Assembly: GCA_964487745.1 (NCBI GenBank)
Contig: CAZASG010000011.1
Location: forward strand, 1 to 64,000
Length of the DNA: 64,000 nucleotides
Reading direction: 5' to 3'
Source: Desulfolinea sp964487745
GTDB taxonomy: Bacteria > Chloroflexota > Anaerolineae > Anaerolineales > Villigracilaceae
Position 1 is the first letter of the stretch; the number at the start of each line of letters is the position of its first letter. The notes beneath the pieces were generated by a model. That model was not told where the DNA came from, made no database searches, and saw only the letters and a program-made list of their open reading frames with translations. Shown piece by piece: positions 59,338-64,000 of this stretch. The translations under genes were made by a program, and so were the position numbers.

Positions 59338-59925
59338 CTACTCAGCCAGCAGTGAATCGATCACTGCCATGATCTGCTCTTTTGTTTGGAATGGTCCAAG
59401 CTGGACGTGCTGTACAACGCCATCACGGTCGAGGAAGTATGTCTCAGGCACACCCTGAATACGAAACGCCTGTGAGATCTGTGTTCCCATATCAGGGCCA
59501 TTCGGGTAGGTGATGTCATATTCTTCCAGATAACCACGTGCTTCAGGCTCAGTGTCCACATAATCTATACCAATGAAAACCACCTCGCCGCCGGGTTGGT
59601 AATGACGCCAGGCTTCCTCGAGTTCAAAGGCTTCGTCTTTGCAGGTCACACACCAGGATGCCCAGAAATTGAGCACAACAACTTTGCCACGCAACTCGGT
59701 CAACGAGATTTCTTGGGTGCCCTCATATTCATAGCCTTCAAAGAGGGGCATGGTGAAATCAAATTCGCCGGTCTCTGCGCCAGCCTGCACATTCCCCTCT
59801 TGCGCGCGCTGCAACCCCATAAAGATGACCACCAATAGGGCGATCAAAACAGACCAGATTGTGATCTGTGCCCAGAGCGGCATCCCGCGTTTCGGGGCAG
59901 TGTTTTCAGAAGTATTCTCGGTCAT
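59338..59925 (-). CDS. membrane-anchored thiol-disulfide reductase (TlpA/CcmG type)
   Basis: This 195-residue protein has an N-terminal membrane helix (residues 18-40) and a thioredoxin fold with the redox motif WCVTC near residues 91-95 and cis-Pro in QGVPETYFLD near 157. It keeps apocytochrome CXXCH cysteines reduced for haem attachment. The motif has Val-Thr in place of the usual Pro-x, which may shift its potential. GAGGA precedes the ATG. It sits between ccmH and the ccmI-like gene. Confidence 0.9.
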   Translation of the reverse strand: MTENTSENTAPKRGMPLWAQITIWSVLIALLVVIFMGLQRAQEGNVQAGAETGEFDFTMPLFEGYEYEGTQEISLTELRGKVVVLNFWASWCVTCKDEAFELEEAWRHYQPGGEVVFIGIDYVDTEPEARGYLEEYDITYPNGPDMGTQISQAFRIQGVPETYFLDRDGVVQHVQLGPFQTKEQIMAVIDSLLAE

Positions 59926-59987
59926 AGTTATTCCTCAATCACGCCGATGTTCGGAGACATCGGACTCAAAAACCTATAGAGCTTGGG

Positions 59988-60494
59988 TTAATCTCTCTTG
60001 CGCATTTCCTCTTCAAGACGAGCGATATACTCATCGTCCGCATCGCTCATGGATGTGGAGTTTGCTTCCGCTATCTCAGCATCGTCTTCGTCGTCATCAT
60101 CTTTTCGCCACTGCCGAAAAGCACGGAAAAGGATGACGATCCCCGCCAGGATAATAACTGGCGGCACAAAGTAGACCAGAAGATAGAAACCCTCGCGCGG
60201 CGGCTCAGAAAGAACACGCGCGCCATAATTATCAACAAAATACTGTTTGATCTCTTCTTCTGTCCAACCTTCAGATATCTTCAAGCGGATCAATTCGCGC
60301 CATTGCTTACAGGCTTGTGTCTCGCAAACATCCAGAGGGGTGTTTTCACAAACCGGGCAAAAGAGTTGATGAGCGATCGCATTGACCTCGTCATCGCTAA
60401 CACCAAAATCATCGCCCTCTTGGGCGGCAACGGTGCCCACTGAAAAGAGGGCAAGCAGAATGACGAAAAGAAGCAAAGGATAGAGTTTTTTCAT
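59988..60494 (-). CDS. ccmH: CcmH/CycL thiol-redox protein
   Basis: This 168-residue protein has a signal peptide, HQLFCPVCENTPLDVCETQAC (the family motif is LRCxxCQ; here FCPVCEN) and YGARVLSEPPREG, followed by a membrane helix (YLLVYFVPPVIILAGIVILF) and a long acidic tail. It works with CcmF in covalent haem attachment. The length is normal. It directly follows ccmF by 15 bases. Confidence 0.93.
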   Translation of the reverse strand: MKKLYPLLLFVILLALFSVGTVAAQEGDDFGVSDDEVNAIAHQLFCPVCENTPLDVCETQACKQWRELIRLKISEGWTEEEIKQYFVDNYGARVLSEPPREGFYLLVYFVPPVIILAGIVILFRAFRQWRKDDDDEDDAEIAEANSTSMSDADDEYIARLEEEMRKRD

Positions 60495-60509
60495 AGGGTT
60501 GCCAACTTT

Positions 60510-62459
60510 CTATTTTTCTTCCTCGGGCCATGCAGCAATCAGAATGCCTAAAATAAAGACATAGCCACCGATCCAAACCCACTTCACGAGCGGATTGTGA
60601 TAGACCTTGAAAGGAGTGCTGTCACGTGTGATCCCTTCCCAGTTAACGAGGATAACATAAATATCATCCACGACCGTACTGCGCACGCCAGGAATGGTCA
60701 TCGGTTGCCCGTCAGGGTAGATGTCGAAACGAGGCTTGAGGTGACCGATCACCTCGCCATCTTTGGTAAGGGTCAATTTTGCCTGGGTCACATAGCGTTG
60801 ATCTGTGTGGACGAATTGTTCCAGATCATCGTATTGAACTGTATAACCAGCTAACTCGATAGTTTCACCGATCGAAATATGGCGTTGTGTATCCGTCTGG
60901 AAAAGCTCGATACCGATGATACCGATCCCCATTAAGACCATGCTGATGTGAATGATATATCCACCATAGCGACGCCGATTTCGTTTGGTCAAATTCCATA
61001 ATTCAACAAGGAAGTTCTTTTTCGATTTTCGGCTGCGAGCATGGGCGCCACGCCAAAATTCGTAAACGGTCACGGTGATAACCAGCCCGATCAAGGTGAA
61101 GCCACCTAAGGCGATCCAGTTGGTGATGCCAGCTGCCAATGCCCAGATCGGTGCGATCAACGCAAAAATAGCAGGCTTCCAAATGGCGCGTCCCAGTGTT
61201 TTGACAGTCGAGTGTCCCCAGGCAGAGAGAGGGGCAATGCCCATGAGCAGCATCAATGCTCCCCAAAGCGGACCAGTTGCGCGCTCATAGAAAGGCGGGC
61301 CAACGGTGACTTTGGAACCGGTGAACAGTTCGGAGAGTAGCGGGAAGATCACACCCCAGAAGCTGACGACGAGAACGCTGATGAAGAGCAGATTATTCAA
61401 CAAAAAGAGCGCTTCGCGAGAGAGCATCGAGTTCATTTCGGTGTCCGATTTCAAGTCTCCCCAGCGGTAGATCAAGAGTGCGATGGAGACGATGAAAGTG
61501 AAACCGATGAAAACAAAGAACATCGGCCCGATTGCACTTTGGGCGAAGGAGTGGACGGAAGAAAGCACACCGGAGCGGGTCAGGAAGGTGCCAAAGAGCA
61601 CCAGATCATAGGTCAGGATGATCAGGATCATATTCCAGTGCTTGAACATACCGCGCTTTTCCTGGATCATGACGGAATGCAGGAAAGCCGTTCCCGTGAG
61701 CCAGGGCATCAGTGCTGCGATCTCAACCGGATCCCAGCCCCAGTAACCGCCCCAGCCGAGCACGTCGTATGCCCAACGCATACCCAGTACCAAACCGAGC
61801 GAAAGGAAAAGCCACGACCACAACGTCCAGCGACGGGTAATGCGGATCCAGCGGTCATCCGTACGCCCGGTGATAAGGGCTGCCATCGCGAATGCGAAGG
61901 GGATGGTAAAAGCCACAAATCCCAAATATTGGGCAGGCGGATGAATGATCATGCCTGGATGCCGCAAGAGCGGATTCAGTCCGCGTCCATCCGTGGGAGG
62001 GATACCAGGGATCAGTTTGAAGGGGTTTTCAAAGAAAACGTTCAGGGCGAGGAAGAAAGCCAGTGTAGCTGCTGAAACAACGATCACCCAAGGGAGCAGA
62101 TCGCGGTCGCGATCCCACTTGCGCAATGTCACCGCCGAGGTGAAACTAGAAAGCAACCAACCCCAAAAGAGGAGCGAACCGGGTTGTCCACCCCACCAGG
62201 CAGTCACTTTCAGGTAGAGTGGCATACTGAGATTGGTCACCGACCAAACATATTCCACCTCATAATGATCGTTCACCAGTAAGTAGATCAAAATGGCAGA
62301 TGAGATAGTGAGCAGTGGCCAGGTAAGCAACATGGCGCGGCGTGCGCTCTCGATCATTGATGCTGATTTTTTTGATTGCCCAACGATCGCGATAATCACG
62401 CTATAAAGCGTGACCAGGAATGTGAGCAAGAGGACGCCGTATCCAAGACTTGGAAGCAT
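60510..62459 (-). CDS. ccmF: CcmF haem-lyase membrane protein
   Basis: This protein of about 649 residues has some fourteen or fifteen membrane helices. The haem-handling motif GWGGYWGWDPVEIAAL lies near residues 235-250. Conserved His-containing loops (HPGMIIHPPAQYLG near 167-180 and TFLTRSGVLSSVHSFAQS near 295-312) flank it. CcmF attaches haem from CcmE to apocytochrome. The ATG at 62459 has AAGGAG six bases upstream. It follows ccmE by about 100 bases. Confidence 0.95.
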   Translation of the reverse strand: MLPSLGYGVLLLTFLVTLYSVIIAIVGQSKKSASMIESARRAMLLTWPLLTISSAILIYLLVNDHYEVEYVWSVTNLSMPLYLKVTAWWGGQPGSLLFWGWLLSSFTSAVTLRKWDRDRDLLPWVIVVSAATLAFFLALNVFFENPFKLIPGIPPTDGRGLNPLLRHPGMIIHPPAQYLGFVAFTIPFAFAMAALITGRTDDRWIRITRRWTLWSWLFLSLGLVLGMRWAYDVLGWGGYWGWDPVEIAALMPWLTGTAFLHSVMIQEKRGMFKHWNMILIILTYDLVLFGTFLTRSGVLSSVHSFAQSAIGPMFFVFIGFTFIVSIALLIYRWGDLKSDTEMNSMLSREALFLLNNLLFISVLVVSFWGVIFPLLSELFTGSKVTVGPPFYERATGPLWGALMLLMGIAPLSAWGHSTVKTLGRAIWKPAIFALIAPIWALAAGITNWIALGGFTLIGLVITVTVYEFWRGAHARSRKSKKNFLVELWNLTKRNRRRYGGYIIHISMVLMGIGIIGIELFQTDTQRHISIGETIELAGYTVQYDDLEQFVHTDQRYVTQAKLTLTKDGEVIGHLKPRFDIYPDGQPMTIPGVRSTVVDDIYVILVNWEGITRDSTPFKVYHNPLVKWVWIGGYVFILGILIAAWPEEEK

Positions 62460-62557
62460 AAAATTACTCCTTTTCAATCGAAATGGCAGTTACGCTTCGC
62501 TCCCGGACGAGAGGCTTGCAACTGCCATTTCGCAATATTCTGAAGATATGTAGGGGT

Positions 62558-63037
62558 TTACCCTTCGCTTTGTTCAGGGACGGCTTCTTCGTATTTTGTG
62601 GGACACTTTAGCAGGAGTTCATCTGCATAGAAGATGCCGTCTGCATCGAGGTAGCCTGTCATAATCGCCTGAGCTTCATTTTGCAGCAGGTCAGGGATTG
62701 GACCATTATAACTGACGACAAGGCGAGAGCGACTGGGGTCCATGACAGCGTCGTGCAATACTTGTGCCAATCCACCGTTTGATTCGATCTCATCGTTATC
62801 GCCTGTAACATGGGCGATTTCAAATGAGAGGGTGAGTGTTTCGGGATCGTAATTGATCGAATCGCCAATGACAGCGCCAGAAATGCGTAAGCTTTTACCA
62901 GTAATTTCGCTTTTCTGCTCATGAACTTCGTCAATGGTCATAAAGTATTCCGCGCTGGCTTGCGTGGATGAAGCGATAAGGTAGACAACGGCTGCCAGAA
63001 TGAGAAGCCCGCCGATGATGAACTTGGAACGTTGCAT
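62558..63037 (-). CDS. ccmE: CcmE haem chaperone with CxxxY haem site
   Basis: This protein of about 159 residues has an N-terminal membrane anchor (residues 6-24), the beta-barrel core with YFMTIDEVHEQ, LRISGAVI and SRLVVSYNGPIPDLL, and the haem-attachment motif. In most bacteria the motif is HxxxY, but here it is CPTKY (C145 and Y149), the Cys variant known from archaea and some anaerobic bacteria. Haem should therefore bind to cysteine. GGAGG lies nine bases before the ATG at 63037. It is the first gene of the ccm cluster and faces the divergent multihaem cytochrome gene. Confidence 0.93.
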   Translation of the reverse strand: MQRSKFIIGGLLILAAVVYLIASSTQASAEYFMTIDEVHEQKSEITGKSLRISGAVIGDSINYDPETLTLSFEIAHVTGDNDEIESNGGLAQVLHDAVMDPSRSRLVVSYNGPIPDLLQNEAQAIMTGYLDADGIFYADELLLKCPTKYEEAVPEQSEG

Positions 63038-63252
63038 GAAAGTATGCCTCCGTAAATGTATATGCCCATAGGGCAAGTGTATTTATATGATCTGTATAAT
63101 TTTACACATTTATATTAACCTAGTCTGAAAAAGGGGCATGAATAAAGTCAGTTTTCTCTTATTACAAGTCTGCAAATTTACAGGATGAAAGAGGGAGTAT
63201 TTTTGTGAGATTTTAATTTGATTTTAAGGTTTAGATGCGCTATTATTAATAC

Positions 63253-63267
63253 AATTAGTGTCTAATT
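63253..63267. promoter_or_regulatory. inverted repeat AATTAG-TGT-CTAATT
   Basis: Perfect six-base arms lie around TGT, 87 bases upstream of the multihaem cytochrome start. It is a small operator candidate; the regulator is unknown. Confidence 0.4.
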
Positions 63268-63277
63268 AGTCATAATA

Positions 63278-63311
63278 CATTTGCATATTCATATCAGCGA
63301 ATATACAAATG
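63278..63311. promoter_or_regulatory. 13-base-arm inverted repeat upstream of the multihaem cytochrome
   Basis: CATTTGCATATTC (63278-63290) and GAATATACAAATG (63299-63311) pair with one mismatch across an 8-base spacer. It ends 42 bases before the start codon, in the usual place for an operator or activator site. Confidence 0.5.
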
Positions 63312-63353
63312 TGGCAACTAGCAGTATTTCCCAGAGTATGCAAAGGAAAAAGA

Positions 63354-64000
63354 ATGAAAATGATAAAAGCATCGCTAATGAAATTCTTCTTTCCACCTGA
63401 TCATTCACCGCGCTGGCTGGTTCTTTTACCTTATGCGGTTTTAGGAGTTCTCACTCTGTTGTTGATGGTTGGTGGTGCTTATGGCTGGGAATATACAAAT
63501 TCACCAGCATTCTGCGGTGAAGCCTGTCACACGATGCCTCCTGAATATGCAGCCTATCAGGTTTCCCCTCATGCTGAAGTCTCCTGTGTGGAGTGTCATA
63601 TTGGGCGTGCCTTTATCGGGAATCAAATTTGGCGCAAAGCTGGCGATGTTAAACATATTGTTGCTTTAGCATTTACAACCTATCAATATCCCATTTATGC
63701 TCACGATATGCGCCCATCCAGTTTTTCGTGTGAAGAATGCCATTCTCCAAGCAAATTTTCGGATGATTCTCTCAGAAAAATAGAGCACTTCAGCGATGAT
63801 GAAGATAACACCCCTTATAGCACTTATCTGGTTTTGAAGACGGGAGGAGGCTCTGAACGAGAAGGATTAGGGCGAGGTATTCATTGGCATATTGAGAATG
63901 ATGTGTATTTCTATGCAGATGATTTGCGTGATCAAAATATTCCATATATTCGTGTTGTAGACGATGGGGGGATTGTTGATGAATACTTTGATATTGAAGC
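63354..64000 (+). CDS. multihaem cytochrome c, NapC/NirT-like (3' end outside the window)
   Basis: The visible 215 residues begin with one membrane helix (LLPYAVLGVLTLLLMVGGAYG, about residues 24-44). Then come FCGEACHTM (a CX3CH site near residue 54), SCVECHIGR (CXXCH near 79) and FSCEECHSP (CXXCH near 128). This order is typical of NapC/NirT-like quinol-oxidising anchors, which pass electrons from menaquinol to periplasm-side partners. The first site has three residues between the cysteines instead of two. AAGGA precedes the ATG. The gene continues past 64000, and more haem sites may follow. Confidence 0.8.
   Translation, partial: MKMIKASLMKFFFPPDHSPRWLVLLPYAVLGVLTLLLMVGGAYGWEYTNSPAFCGEACHTMPPEYAAYQVSPHAEVSCVECHIGRAFIGNQIWRKAGDVKHIVALAFTTYQYPIYAHDMRPSSFSCEECHSPSKFSDDSLRKIEHFSDDEDNTPYSTYLVLKTGGGSEREGLGRGIHWHIENDVYFYADDLRDQNIPYIRVVDDGGIVDEYFDIE

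Larger units (their letters stand above)
63038..63353. promoter_or_regulatory. divergent control region between ccmE and the multihaem cytochrome gene
   Basis: This 316-base AT-rich space must hold promoters for both directions. It contains two inverted repeats near the cytochrome gene (63253-63267 and 63278-63311) and GCCC-ATA-GGGC at 63064-63074 near ccmE. No consensus -35/-10 pair stands out. Confidence 0.5.

Noticed and set aside
1..64000. tRNA, rRNA, CRISPR arrays and insertion sequences
   Set aside because: Reading the intergenic regions on both strands showed no cloverleaf ends, no spaced direct repeats and no transposase-like protein. A covariance-model search was not possible and could still find a small RNA.

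Overview
The window looks like chromosomal DNA of an anaerobic or facultative member of the Chloroflexota, most likely class Anaerolineae. This is inferred from gene content and protein style: secreted proteins with long Thr/Pro linkers, secreted lipoproteins carrying formylglycine-synthase-like domains, bacterial Hdr/Mvh genes, and a Ccm cytochrome c maturation system whose CcmE has a CxxxY haem site. I saw no rRNA, tRNA, CRISPR array, insertion sequence or prophage.

Layout. 0-4.3 kb: small membrane protein, VOC-fold protein, TPR-like protein, MFS transporter, PEGA-like membrane protein. 4.3-20.0 kb (all minus strand): a 15-kb redox gene block. In transcription order it encodes a CCG-domain Fe-S protein, EtfB, EtfA, a membrane Fe-S quinone reductase (EtfD-like), a sensor kinase, a receiver-kinase hybrid, a lone receiver, HdrC, HdrB, HdrA, MvhD, MvhG, MvhA and, behind its own promoter, the hydrogenase maturation protease. 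It joins a [NiFe]-hydrogenase/heterodisulfide-reductase bifurcation module to an ETF:quinone module with a phosphorelay between them. 20.0-26.7 kb: four secreted lipoproteins (two homologous pairs) with three near-identical promoters. 26.8-32.5 kb: polytopic membrane protein, EamA transporter remnant, altered MBL-fold protein, MutY, amidohydrolase. 32.6-39.0 kb: citrate synthase, malate dehydrogenase, two unlike thioredoxin-reductase-fold proteins, GroES, class III aminotransferase and a frameshifted fragment of a related aminotransferase. 39.3-46.7 kb: accessory genes, including a membrane-TPR-DUF4332 fusion, a putative nuclease/winged-helix protein, a zinc-finger-like protein and a frameshifted P-loop kinase. 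46.8-54.3 kb: SH3 protein, UDP-glucose dehydrogenase, two methyltransferases, PIG-L deacetylase, cytochrome c lipoprotein, M28 peptidase. 54.4-63.0 kb (minus): the ccm cluster, in transcription order ccmE, ccmF, ccmH, tlpA/ccmG, a ccmI-like gene, a dihaem lipoprotein, ccmA, ccmB, ccmC, ccmD. From 63.35 kb (plus): a multihaem NapC/NirT-like cytochrome that runs off the window.

How it fits together. The Mvh hydrogenase should pass electrons from H2 through MvhD to HdrA, where flavin-based bifurcation would split them between ferredoxin and an HdrB substrate that is unknown in a bacterium without coenzymes M and B. EtfAB with the membrane Fe-S protein should pass electrons between acyl-CoA-type dehydrogenases and the quinone pool. 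The ccm cluster matures c-type cytochromes, some encoded in or beside it. Of the two thioredoxin reductase homologues only one has the NADPH motif; the other may take electrons from ferredoxin, which would fit this metabolism. All functional statements rest on motifs and gene order read by eye; no database search was run.
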